NCBI GenBank assembly: GCA_946807835.1
Contig: OX327697.1
Coordinates: 17,990,001 to 18,054,000 of the forward strand
DNA: 64,000 nt
DNA from: Ailanthus altissimus
Lineage: Eukaryota > Streptophyta > Magnoliopsida > Sapindales > Simaroubaceae
Direction of reading: 5' to 3'
Shown: piece after piece, positions 50,191-61,895 of the stretch
How the letters are laid out: each line of letters begins with the position of its first letter
Position numbering within the stretch: the first letter of the stretch is position 1
The notes under the pieces: model-generated
What the model saw: only the letters and a program-made list of their open reading frames with translations
Database searches by the model: none
What the model was told of the DNA's origin: nothing
Translations under genes and position numbers: made by a program

Positions 50191-52397
50191 CTTCATTTCT
50201 TGTAGGAAAAAGCCCAAGCAGCCAAGTTTAGAGCTCACTTTTTTTGTTGCCCACTCGATAGAACCCATATACGTTCCTTCAAATATAAATTCAAAACTCG
50301 TTCGCCTAAAGAACCAGATTCAACAACAACAACAACAACAACAACAATTAGAGAATAAACGAGATGAGACATGAAACATTTCATTTATGTTAAACTTTAA
50401 TGGTTTAAATTTTTTTAAGTAAAATTAGAATTAATTAATTTGTAATGGATAACATCAGATTTTTTTTATTTGTATAGGATAAAATTAGAATCATATTAAA
50501 AAAAAAATTGATTCTTAAAATTATATTTTGAAAAGCAAGTCTCTCATTTCTTTTCAAAATCTGTTATAAGAAAAAGATGAGTTTGTCAAAAGCCATTTTG
50601 AAATTATTTTACCAAATACTTAAATTAACTTTTAGCTTTTCAAAATTACTTTTAGCACTCTCCAACAACAATCCCAAACAGACCCTAAATTATTTAAGCA
50701 ATTAAGATATAAATCATCAAAGTTTTAAGAGTCATTATTTATAAATAAATTTTCTATTATATTAAATTTAGTAATATTTATTTGAAAAATGTGTTATAAA
50801 ATTAACATTATTGTTACGTAATAATTATTTTTATTGATATAATAGTGTAATAAAGTGCTAATAATCTTATGTCAATGTATATTTATTTTTAAATTTATTA
50901 ATTTCATGAAGGGAATGTCTTTGGTAATCTTTGAATCTAGAAAGATATATTTTATATTTAATCAAATAAAAGAGGGGGCTTTTGATATTTTACATCGTCT
51001 TTTTATTCCACCGGCTAATTCAATGGCTGTTTTAGTGGCTATAAAAGCTCAGCCATTTGGAAAAAAAAAAATCAGTCGTAAGTGTGCTGTACCTTAACCA
51101 ATAAAAATCAAAGATATATTAAAATCATGTACTATATTTACTTAATTAAATAATGATCAATTTTTTAATTTTTTAAACCGTCATTATTATTTAACGACTA
51201 TAATATTTAAATTAGTCATTAAATATATATTAAATATTAAAGAATAACAAATATTTATATTATTATTATTATGGAGTTATTTATTTTAAAATATTTTAAG
51301 AGTTACAATATATTAAATTATTCTTATTAAATATTAAAATTAATTTTAAAGTTACAAAATATTTAAAATTATAATAATACTAATTTAATATTATTTTTAA
51401 TACCTTAAGCCTTATTTATAATTATATAAAAAGTGCTAATCTTTTTTAGAGAGTTTATAAAAATATAAAAAAAAAAAATTAAAATGAGTTTTGGTGATGT
51501 GTGTGTGAATAAAGAATATATATATATGTATATATATATGGCCGCGGTACGGCATTTGAACTCGAAGCTACGATCAAATCCAACTGGATCAAATCCACGG
51601 TACGGCACTTGAACTTGAACTGGATTTGATCCGTTCAAATATTTTAAAAGCATATAATTTTTTATTTTGTGTTTTGAGCAACTTTGATAATATAGATTTG
51701 GTATAATCTTTCGATGGTAATATTCAGTGAGGTGAGTGACTGCGAGTATAAAGTTGAATCTTGAAGTCGTATAAATTTATTATTACCCGTACGAGATGAA
51801 GACTATTTAACTTTAAGATAATGTTCTACAACATGCTTTTATATGCTCAAGATCAGATTTTTTTTAACTCTCTTTTATATTATAGTTATTGATAATTTTA
51901 TCTTACCAATATTTAGTAATATATGTCTATGTATATGGTAGAATAATTTTTAGAATAAATATACTCAACAAAATATAGAATCTGATTTGAAATTGGCTAC
52001 ATAACCGATTTGTAATGATTGAGAAAAAAAAATGGAAGTCTTCAAACACTAGATTTTAGCCATGATGCCTTATTAATTAACCATAGACCCAAAAGAAAAC
52101 TTATATAATAATGATTAAGAAATAGTATTTAAAGTCAAGTGGAGCAATTTGGTATCATATGGTCAAGTTAAGCCTGTATCAATCACATTAAATCTTCCTC
52201 TTTTCTCATTTGAATTCTCATGTTCAGAAAATTAATTGAATATCGAATGAAGGTTGTAATCGACTCACAGACCTGCTTGTGTCTCTGTATTTGCAGAACT
52301 GAAGAAACAATTTTGGGGGGAAAAAAATTAACGTTGAAATTTACAATATCCTTTAATTTTAATGCGAACATTTTTCACCTTTATATGTATATATTCT
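50191..52397. other. Intergenic sequence 3' of the host gene
   Basis: AT-rich. It contains a (CAA)n run at 50322-50347 that would encode glutamines in a short plus-strand frame, a TA-rich microsatellite at 51517-51540, and a small GC-richer patch with two copies of 'ggtacggca' followed by 'ttgaact' (51547 and 51600). No gene or transposon end is recognised. The 3' untranslated region of the gene at 52398-53905 must lie in the right end of this stretch. Confidence 0.45.
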
Positions 52398-53905
52398 TCA
52401 TATCTTATTAAGTTTAGCAAGAAGGTAGACAGTGGCAGATGTGACAACGGGAATAAAAACCTCGTTGGAAAGTGAATTGGGGGCTACCCGTTGCTTTATA
52501 AACAAAGCAGTTGCCGGAACTCCGAAAATGTAAAAAAATATTTCCTTTGCACCAAAACCTGTTAATCCAGTGTCGTCAAGTATCACTTCTTTCAGAATCT
52601 TTTCGAACTCTTCCTTCGTCAATGATTTTCCTTCGCCTTTGTGGTGCTTCTGCATTAATATTCATGATTCATCAAACACGAAACGTACGTGGTCAAACAT
52701 TAATTTAATTTGCTCCCCTTCAATATGATAACATAATTAACTTGGAAATTCAAATCGGATTAAAATGAGTTGTTATTAAATAGGAATAAGCATGCATATT
52801 TTGTAAATAAAATCAGTGATAATATATGATTCTCTAACTGAAGTTGAGATGACCTAATTATTAAAATCTTTTACGTTCACACTTTTTTAAGTTGTGGGTT
52901 TCAGTTACCAGCCTTCTTTTATATATAGATTTATTATGGCGTTATTTGCAGATAGTCTACAATTAACTGCCTAAATTATTCTTCGGGCAATTTTATACAA
53001 AATAATGGCAAGGGCTATTTTTAAAAAAAGAAAATTGCTTACTTCATAAGCACGCTTGAGCGTTTCGGTCTTTGGTACCCGAAATTGTGTACTACCAAGC
53101 TTTTTGTTGATTTCTCTGTCGACAACATAAAAATTATTAGCATGTTGTAGAAAAGGGCATGTAAATATTCTAATTTAATTTACGTTATTTATTCAATAAT
53201 TAAGACGGAGTTGTTTCCCCCCAAATTGACAGTCTGGGTTCAATTTCCTCTTCAAACTGAAGGTCTGAAAGTTTAGAGTATATCAATGAATCTTTGTCCA
53301 TTTTGGTTGCCATATCTAATCCAAGTGTCGACATTCACAAAAGTAAATAAGTAAAAATAGTTCTAATTTAAATTAAACTAAATGGACAAAAAATTAAAAT
53401 GATGAAACAGAGACGAAGAAGAAAAATACTCGACAGTTTGGCATACAGCTTGGTGGAAGTCACCTGGGAGCAATTCAACTCTGACGGCCGGAATATACTC
53501 TTCATAACATTGGTTTATTATTGTGTCAATCTCTTTAACCTTCTTTACCTCACTTCCTGTAACAAAATTAACCAAAAAAAAAAAAAGCATAAAATAGAAA
53601 GAGCTAGATCATATATTCTCAATTTGAAGCACGTGGTGCAGTATTTTATATACACAGAAAGAAAACATTAATAAAAGCCTTGAATCACAAGAATACATGA
53701 AATCATAACGCCTTTGATCTTGATCATTTTCAGAAAAATCTGGAAAGGCAATTCATTTCATGTAATGAAAGTAGAACATTTTATAACATTTTTTTGTTTG
53801 TGAAAGGAATAATAAATTAAGAACATACATAGGCAGCTAGCTGCTGGTAAATGCAAAAGGGGGAGAAAGAATACCAGAAGCTAATGTCTTCAGGGTTTGG
53901 CCCAT
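52398..53905 (-). CDS. Conserved plant protein of unknown function (4 exons, 160 aa)
   Basis: The only apparently intact host gene. Exons on the minus strand: 53905-53875, 53556-53430, 53115-53043 and 52649-52398. All introns have GT-AG ends, and the phases agree across all three joins to give 160 codons and a stop. It starts MGQTLKTLAS. The middle (about 53-100) is helical and charged, with a GEGKSLTKEEFEKIL stretch resembling an EF-hand helix whose calcium loop is degenerate: acidic loop residues are mostly missing and there is one extra residue. The C-terminal half has a hydrophobic segment (EIFFYIFGVPATALFI, about 114-129) and a second apolar stretch before a LNKI end, suggesting membrane association. 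No signal peptide is obvious. I recall similar uncharacterised plant proteins but cannot assign a function. Confidence 0.88.
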
Positions 53906-53961
53906 CTTAAATTGTATTTTTTTTTCCAAAGTATATGATATCTTAGTGAGATAGAACGGAG

Positions 53962-53969
53962 ATTTATAC
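53962..53969 (-). promoter_or_regulatory. Candidate TATA box of the host gene
   Basis: On the minus strand 'tataaatc' lies about 57-64 bases before the ATG at 53905, a plausible distance for a short leader. It lies between the start codon and the Copia LTR that begins 313 bp upstream. Confidence 0.5.
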
Positions 53970-54217
53970 TAATAAGCCTGTTCTATCCAAAATTTGAATT
54001 AAAAATAAACTTGCAGGTTTGGAAGAGCATCCCGCTTTTTCTTGGAATAAAGTAAAGTTATGCTATAAAGAGGGATTGTGATGGTAAAGCATATGGAATG
54101 CTTGTATTGTGCAATTAATCAAACAGGATGCCGAGTTTAAAGCCAGCAAGGAATTTTGATGCCTTATCTTACCATATCTTCTATTCTCCTGTAACTATTC
54201 TTCTGAGTTACAGGACT

Positions 54218-54935
54218 TGATTTAAGTATAGTATAACCCATCTAAGAAGGTAGTGCTAAATAGCTATAGACAAGCAAGAAGTAAAAAATACAAGTAATAT
54301 AATGCAGAAACAAGTAATTAGGAAAATTAAGAGAGAGAAAGAAAGGAAAAAGTACACATAAATTTACGTGGTTCGGTAACTTGCTTACGTCTATGGAAGA
54401 TCAAGATCACACTTTTATTATTGAATCACAAGGCACTCACAAAGTATGCCTTTTATAAGAAAGAACTCTCAGCCTCACAAAGAATGCAACTCTCTCTTGT
54501 AAATATAGATTTTTCTCTCACTAAGAATCATAAAGAACGCTATAATTACAAAGATGTGTTTACGAGCTAATAGAGGGACTTTATACAGGCTTTAGAATGA
54601 CTTACGTTAACCCTAAATATGTGGGAGTCATTTTAGAGAGACCTAAAATAAGTAAGAGATGAAACAAACCAAACAAAATGGGAAACAATTTTCCTACACT
54701 GGCACTGTAGCGTTGGCTCCCTAGCGCCGTGGCGCTGGATGAACTCGAGCTCGGTGCTAGATGAACTTGAGCTCAGCGTTGAGGCACTGGGCTTTTGGTG
54801 CTGCAGTGCTCACTCTCTGTCTAGGGCACCGCAACGCTAACGCCTGGGCACTATCTTCACGTTTTTGCCTCTTTTCTTCGCATACCCAACGCACTTGACT
54901 TGCTCTCTAAATCATATTCTAATGATTTTTAATCA
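54218..54935 (-). mobile_element. 3' LTR of reversed Copia element
   Basis: A 718-bp LTR with matching ends TGATT (54218) and AATCA (54935), immediately next to a purine-rich tract on the minus strand (reverse of 54936-54962). A TATA box TATAAAAGGC reads leftwards at 54457-54448. A GC-rich block with palindromes lies at 54705-54860. It points at the host gene, whose start codon is 313 bp away. The other end of the element is outside the window. Confidence 0.65.
54448..54457 (-). promoter_or_regulatory. TATA box of the Copia LTR
   Basis: TATAAAAGGC on the minus strand, followed at about 30 bases by 'gtgccttgtg', the likely start of the LTR transcript. Transcription from here would run towards the gene at 53905-52398. 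Confidence 0.55.
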
Positions 54936-56222
54936 ACTTTCTTATAAATCCCCTTTTTAATTCAAAATCCTCACAAAGTCTAAGATCTCTCATCTCTGCA
55001 TCTGTGATCACCTTTATAATGTAGTAACTCCGAGTAAGTCCTTGCATAGGAAAAACTTAACCGAGGGCAGTGGCTTAGTCAACATATCAGTAAGATTTTC
55101 ACACGACGCTATCTTTGTTAGACTAATCTTACCACTTTGAACAATCTCACGAATGTAATAGAGCCTTTCATCAATGTGTTTAGACCTCTTGTGAAACACT
55201 TGATGCTTGCTTAGGTGTATGGCACTTTGACTATCACAATACACATCAGTGTTCACATCTTCAGTAGCCATTACCTCTAAGCATATGTCTTTCAGCTATA
55301 CGGCCTTCTTAATAGCTTATACAACAGCTATGTACTATGCCTCTGTGGTAGATAATACGACTACATGTTGTAAAACTGATCTCTAATATACATTACACCC
55401 AAACATTATGAATACATAACCCATCAATGATCTTCTCTTGTCTAGATCACCTGTATAACTAGAGTCTACGTGTCCTTTTATCATTACATCTTTATTCTCA
55501 ACCCTTCTATATATTAATCTGTGATTCGACGTCCCCTTGAGATATCTTAAAATTTACTTCACTGCAAGCTAATGATCTTTACCCAGATTTACCATGTATC
55601 TACTCACCATACTTACAGCTTGTGCTATATCTTATCGTGTGCAAACCATTGCATACATGATGCTTCCTGCAGTGCTTGCATATGATACTTTACTTATCTG
55701 CAGTTTCTCCTCTTCAGATGTTGGTGATTGTGCTGTTGACAATTTAAAATACATGGTCAAAGGAGTATAAACAGCATTTGAATTGGACATACCAAACTTT
55801 TTTGGGATCTTGAGTATATATCGTTGTTGAGACAAGAAAATAACATCTCTTCTTTCCCTCGCAATATCCATACCCAATATCATCTTTGTTGCTTCCAAAT
55901 CTTTCATCTCGAACTCGCCACTTAATAGCTTCTTCAGTTTATGTATTTCTTCTATATTTTTACATGCAATCAACATGTCATCCACATAGAGAAGTAATAC
56001 ATTATCCCATTGCTTAAGCTCTTAAAAGTATATGCATCCATCATACTTGCTCCTACTAAAGCCACAAGCCATCATAAACTCAACAAATCTCCTAACCTAT
56101 ATAATGACTTCTTTAGTAAACAAGTATGCTCTTCTTTCTTGGGCTCTACAAACCCTTGCAGTTGTGCTATATAAATCATCTCTTCAAGTTCTCTATGTAA
56201 ACAAGTTGTCTTTGCATCCATC
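54936..56222 (-). pseudogene. Copia reverse transcriptase and RNase H remnant
   Basis: Reverse transcriptase copies element RNA and RNase H degrades it. On the minus strand from 56222: MDAKTTCLHRELEEMIY, HTCLLKKSLYRL, then LLLYVDDMLIACKN (about 56005-55965) with the YVDD catalytic motif intact. The open frame 55985-55632 goes on through EFEMKDLE, LGMDI and YASTAGSIMYAMVCTR. RNase H follows, with broken words up to 55271, then the open frame 55271-55014: DVYCDSQSAIHLSKHQVFHKRSKHID and DMLTKPL. It is followed by the polypurine tract and LTR. Several stops and frameshifts make it inactive. The L2 LTR at 56223 splits it from 58338 onward. Confidence 0.92.
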
Positions 56223-58332
56223 TATTAGGATACTTACGTGCCATCCCTTTATGTATGAATATTTGTTTAATATTTATACTAGTATTATCATTTCATTAAA
56301 TCGTTAATTATATTTTATATATGGTAAGATGCTTGTAATGTTTCAGATATTGTATAATCTAAAAGAGTTCAAATATGGTCTAAATGAGTTTAGATCAGTG
56401 CTAAGAATTAGCAACACCGAGAGTTATAAATGCTAAGAGTTACTAATAAGAGTTATCAGGTTATAAGTGTCAGCGATATCTAAAACGTTAGAGCCTTATC
56501 TGAAATGGGACAAAAACTTGAGAACATATTAGTAATGATGTAAATGCAAAGAGTTGTAAATAGTGCTAAAAAATATCATTATATAAATATGTTATCAAAT
56601 ATTATATTTTTTATCTATCTTCACCAATGCTGGTTTGTCAGTGAATACCTTAATAAATATATAAATCGGTATATGTCTATATCTGGATGGTCCAGATGGT
56701 TATTCTTAGTAGACTATGAGTTTAATGGAAGCTTATATAGAGATATAGGTATTCAGTAAGGACTGAATACTGAACAGACTCACAAAGATCTCCAAATTGA
56801 GGGTCTTTTGAGTTGAGTAGTATTTGTGGTCCTTTGACCTAAGTGCCACAGTAGGCTTGTGAGTGATCCACCATACTTTAGTTTCACACATGTCAGAAAC
56901 CTTTCATGATTTGACAGCTGGGTGTCGTTGGGTATGGTCTGATGCTCATGGAGTCCGGTGTGCATAGATATAGGATCCATCAACTCATTTGGGTGAGTAA
57001 TATATCTTAATGCTCTAAGATTGTATTTTAGAAAGTCTTATGGCCATAAGCAGTAATTCTCAAGAAAAGAGTTTAACCTTAGGGATAAATAATATAATAA
57101 ATTTGTTTGAGAATATTATTTATTGAAATACAATTCTAGAGATAGGCTTTCTGTCATGCATATGGAGATTTGATAGTGTTGATCTATATCTCCGCTCTAC
57201 TCAGATATATATGATGGAGGAATTATACAAATATGTTATAACCTCAACTTGTATGGTCTAATGCGCCACTTTTTAATATCCGTAATGTGTGTGCAGGCAT
57301 CATTTACGGACGTATGGAGGAGTTCTATATGACAATTCGAGTGTGGTCCTAGAAAGTCATACAATATAAAGTATACTCATTGTACACTGGGGCCACATTA
57401 TGGATTGAACAGTTCCATCCTAGAAATTCTAGCAAATCGAAAATATATTGCAAGGTTCCTCAGGTTGTGCACTTGTCTATACTTAAATGTTAAGTACATC
57501 ATTTAATTAGTTAACACAAGTTGTTAACTATTTAGATGCTAAGAAGCGGCACAATTTTGTTCCATGAATTGTTTCACCATGAATTCACCCATTAACCATG
57601 TTAGTTAATTAAATAAGGTAAATATTAATTATTCAAATAGTTTTTGAATAATTAAATAAACATTATTTAAATAAATAGAATAAATATTTATTTTTGAGAA
57701 ACATAAATTAAATTAAGTGGAGCACCATTTTGTAGAATTAATGGTTACTTTTATTAGACCATTGAAAATGGCCACAAAAAATTATTTTTGATAGTTAGCC
57801 ACTTAATCTAATTTTGGCAGAGCACTTGTAAAGTAGTTAAAGCACCAAAAATGGTGTGAATTTATTTTGATTAACAAGGATGAAGCAAAAATTCGTGCAA
57901 GGATAGAGGGCATTGAAGAGAGTTTGGTTTTTAGAGAGTTTTCTTTGAACAAAGAGTTGCGAGAAAAACTAGATGAAAAAATAAATAAATGTTTCTTATT
58001 TTTCTTTCAAGAAACAAAAACCTTATTACTGAAAATTTAATTGCTACTATTCTAGCTTTACAATCCCACCGGATTGTTGTGAACTAAAATTGAACAATAG
58101 TGCATTTCAAGGTGAACTCAAAGTTGGAGCTAAGAAGAATCCAAAATTAAAATCTTCACCGAAGGTCATCAAAGGTATATTTCTATAATCTTAAGTTGTT
58201 AATAATTTAAGTTACATGTGTATATGTTGATTACATGCTTAATACTGCAGCAAAATTCGTGTATATGATACATGTATTAAATTTTTTCAACATATACATA
58301 ATTAGATACATACACTCTAAAACACGTTAACA
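56223..58332 (+). mobile_element. L2-family solo LTR
   Basis: The best-bounded L2 copy: 2110 bp, starting TATTAGG (normally TGTTGG) and ending GTTAACA, with a perfect CCATC duplication (56218-56222 and 58333-58337). Copia reverse transcriptase continues on both sides. Conserved blocks are 'cgagagttataaatgc' (56415), 'ttagagccttatctgaaa' (56488), 'gtgagtgatccaccatac' (56856) and a TTAATTA-rich part at 57590-57700. No ORF is inside. Confidence 0.92.
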
Positions 58333-58337
58333 CCATC

Positions 58338-58853
58338 TGCTCTAGATGTAAATCTAGGTTTACACACATGGCTAAAATATCCTAATGGATGTGTGCTTGA
58401 TGATTAGAGAGAAAATATCATGAAAGTCTATTCTCTCTCTCCGAGTAAAACCTTGTACAATTAGCCTAACCTTGAATCTTGTAGGCTCTACTCTTAGTAT
58501 CCCATCCTTAACCTTATACACCCATTTACACCCTACTAGTTTCTTTTAGGGTCTTTCTACCAACTCCTAGGTATTATTCATTTTAAGAGAACTAATATCT
58601 TCTTCCATGACCTAATGTCATTTATCTTTATTTTTACTTTTCATAGCCTCGCCATATATCCTAGGCTCATCAAATTCAAGAGTGTAAACAAAATTGAAGG
58701 CTTGAGCAATCAAATCTTTTTATGCATACCTGATTTGTGGGTTAATTATTCTTCGTAGCCTATTTCTGGCTAATTGGTACTTTTCAAGTTCTTTCTCATG
58801 AGTCACAGTCTTACTTTGGGTGGACTTGGAAGAATTTGTCAGTGTCTAATGTG
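58338..58853 (-). pseudogene. Copia integrase end / reverse transcriptase start
   Basis: The upstream half of the gene cut by the L2 LTR. Read on the minus strand: KELEKYQLARNRLRRIINPQIRY (58805-58730), DLIAQAFNFVYTLEFDEPRIYGEAM (about 58715-58640), MEEDISSLKMNN, ELVERP, KLVGCKWVYKVKDGI and PTRFKVRLIVQGFT (to about 58445). This is the conserved Copia linker and the first fingers motif of reverse transcriptase. Four or more stops are visible. At 58854 a Gypsy element cuts it; the remaining integrase must lie right of the window. Confidence 0.9.
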
Positions 58854-59313
58854 TGATTTAACATCTTAGTGCAAGTGCACGCTTTCGTACCAAGTAATAT
58901 AGGATTAAGTCCAAATTATCGATCCCATAGAGACTAGTGTTTCTATTTCTTCAATCGATTACTAAAATTACTCTATTTACCTTTATCCAAACTAACTTCT
59001 GAGATGGAATTTAACTAACTATACTACTGCTATCAAATATCTCTAGCTAACTGGTACTCTTTAAGTTCCATCACAGAAGTCTTAGTCTTACTTTGGGTGG
59101 ACTTGGAAGAATTTATCGGTGTTTGATGTGTGATTTAATATCTTAGTGCAAGTACACGCTTTCGTACTAAGTAATATAGGACTAAATTCAGATTATCGAT
59201 CCCATAAAGACTAGTGTTTTTATATCTTCAATCGATTACCAAAATTACTCTATTTTACCTTTATCCAAACTAACTTCTGAGATGGAGTTTAACTAACTAT
59301 ATTACTACTATCA
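58760..59313. repeat. 277-bp tandem duplication over an insertion junction
   Basis: Two direct copies, about 58760-59036 and 59037-59313, offset exactly 277 bp. Examples: 'ggctaattggtac' (58768) against 'agctaactggtac' (59045), and 'tgatttaacatcttag' (58854) against 'tgatttaatatcttag' (59131). Each copy spans the border between Copia sequence and the end of the reversed Gypsy LTR, so the duplication happened after that insertion. Confidence 0.9.
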
Positions 59314-60521
59314 AATTAAACCTAATTAAATATCACAAGCACTCTAAGATAAAATTCACTAGTTTGATAAGTAATCTAGGGTTTCAACGTATCCCCTATT
59401 ATTTCATTGAAATCTTTAACCCTTTAGTTATTCACTTGTTATCAATTGATTAGTTAGACACTGATTTTATCATAAGCTTCTGTTGACAGTCGAATGATAA
59501 TATCACACCCTAACAACTACCTATATGTCTATAGTAATTCGAATAAGATGCAACTCGTTAAGAATGAGTCTAATAAACCATACATGCCACCTAGGTATAT
59601 GTCTATCCTAGATGAAACTCATAGATGTTACCATATGATTATGTATCAATCTACCCTAGGCTAAACACATGAATTCTTTTATCAAAGTTATCATGGTTCC
59701 TAAATAATCAAAATAGTGATCAAGTATAATGAATACATTAAGCATAGATAGATTGAATCATTAACGGATATAAGTTCATAACTAAGAGTTTAAAAGATTC
59801 AATTACATATTAAGTTCAAGAACGTCTAACCCTAGATCAAAAGTATTTAGCTCATGCTTACAACAAGAGTATCAAAGTAAAAATATGAAAATATCATGAA
59901 CAAAATCATCTCTTAAAGTTAAGGAAGGAAATAACATAAGTGACATCCTGAGTTGTTCTTCTTCCTCTTGGTTTGAACGCCCAAGAGTTGATTCTTTAAC
60001 AAATTTACTTTAATCTCTTGCCTCGAATGTGTATTCGTTGCTTACGTTTTCCTCCTTGCAAAGTCTCTCCATTTTTGTCTCAAAAGAGTATTTTTGTTGC
60101 TATGAGAAATCCTAGGCGCGAGGAGCTTCAAATCCACCCTGAAATAGGAGAGTTGAAAAGAGTAGTTAAGCATTCGCACGGGCACCGCGATGCTAGGCAC
60201 GAGTAATAAAGACCGCTAATTAGTCGATAGGCGCTGCGGTACTGACTGTTGAGCGCCGCAGCGCTCATTCACTGATCTGGGCTCTACGGTGCCCAGCTCT
60301 GGTCGCTGCAGCATCCAGCAACATATTGCGCTGCTTTCGTCTTTTGAGTGCATCTCACTCATTTCTCCTCTGAATCGCCTTCTATTTGATCTTATGAGTC
60401 ACATTTTCCTTTGTACACCTATTTAAGTTTAAAAACTCTTATAAATAGCCAAATATTAATAGATTAAAGCAAAAAACTCAAGTTATAGTGCTAAACTACT
60501 ACTGCCATTATGCTATTATCA
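59131..60521 (-). mobile_element. 3' LTR of reversed Athila-type element
   Basis: A 1391-bp LTR with ends TGATTTAA (59131) and ATTATCA (60521), read on the minus strand from TGATAATAGC. Its U3 side touches the polypurine tract (reverse of 60522-60539). It includes a perfect palindrome GAGCGC-CGCA-GCGCTC (60251-60266). Its far end is duplicated at 58854-59036. A truncated relative is at 22386-23000. Confidence 0.88.
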
Positions 60522-61895
60522 AATACCCCCAAACTTAAGACTTTTGCTCGTCCTCGAGCAAAACAAGAACACACTAACAAGAATTAAAACAACTATATAA
60601 AAACAACCTCTTAACATCCCGTGAACCATGAGTTGCACTGGTCGATCAGAAATTTGTAAGTTGTCTCAAAGGGTGAATTACACTTATAAAATCTTTAGAC
60701 TAAAAAATTATTCATGCTCATTCTACACTCTAATCATCATGCATATATATACCTTATAATCATTCACTTGTGAGTGTGTGTCGAGCTATTTATTTGCACA
60801 TCAATTGTATTTTTGAATATTTTATTTCTTAAAGAAAGATCAAGACCAAAATAATTCTCTATAAGCTTATTTTTCATAGCAATCTCCACTAATATAGAAC
60901 AAGTATATAATAAGAGATCAAATAGAACTTTGATTAGCTTGTAATTAGAGGCTTGGGTTATGGTGTGAAAATACGAAAAAATGTTAAGTTCAAATTGCAA
61001 TATAACCACAACCTCTTTTGTCTAAGGATCACCTTTGTTCTTTCTTTCTTCAGTCCACTCTTCCAAGCTTATTTTCCTTGAACCCAACTTTTCAACAATT
61101 CTATTGCATTTCTATGAGTTTTTTTTTTAATTGAATCAAGCTTCTTTGATTCTTCTAACTAAATGAGAACAATTTCATAGATGCCTCTCTTTTTTTATCT
61201 AAAACTTTAAATCACTTCATGACCCTTACAACAAGATGTTATGTATCATAGTGCGAAAGGTATTTATGATAGATACAAGTATTAATTGGTTATAGGCTTC
61301 GAAAGTGGGCTTGAAAAGAATATATTCAATTAGGCTAAAAAAGGGTGACTAAGGACAAAAATATTCAAGGTTGGCTAGAAAGGTCCAATCGATCTAAACA
61401 TGGCCTATAATCATATCCCTTACTATATATGTCCTAGGATTTTACCTCGAAAGCTAATCAAATAAGTTCTAGATATTAGATGACCATGATTACCTCTTTT
61501 GTATGAATAAGTATATTCTACCTTACAACTACTAAACATTAAATAGCTCTAGAGTGCAAAAATGTTTAGAGTGAACAACTATAAGCTGAATATAATTAAT
61601 CCGATTATAATATAGAATGAACACAGTAATAGATAAGTCTAAAGAGTTTATAGCTTTCCTTTAACTCCATTTATCATCATCGACTAAAAACTCTTTCGAC
61701 CCTAAATACACGATACTGAAAGAAAATAAACTACTTTTAAAGAAAACAAATAAAAACAGAAAATAAATCAACAAAGCATAGAAGAAAAGTAAGAACTAAG
61801 AAGTGTTTCCCCTGCCTCCATACTTATAATAAGACATGTCCTCATGGTGGCAGTAAAATAACAAAATTAGAATACTTCCCTATTTTTATATAGCT
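60522..61895 (-). other. Athila-type 3' untranslated region with polypurine tract and hairpin
   Basis: Reading leftwards: stop of the ORF at 61896, the landmark 'gaggacatgtc' with 'gggaaacacttc' (reverse of about 61800-61845), AT-rich filler, the hairpin at 60563-60542 and the tract CTTAAGTTTGGGGGTATT touching the LTR. The same order occurs in A2 (31030-32358) and at 21567-21612. No reading frame with a motif is present. Confidence 0.7.
60542..60563 (-). promoter_or_regulatory. Hairpin next to polypurine tract
   Basis: TTTTGCTCG (60542-60550) and CGAGCAAAA (60555-60563) pair exactly around a 4-base loop, 21 bases from the LTR border. It is the counterpart of the hairpin at 32319-32338. Confidence 0.72.

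Noticed and set aside
50174..50374. Plus-strand frame with a run of glutamines
   Set aside because: Made by a (CAA)n microsatellite at the edge of an LTR fragment; no domain and no splice partners found.
53399..53671. Plus-strand frame of 90 residues
   Set aside because: Antisense to exon 2 of the host gene and its intron; composition explains it.
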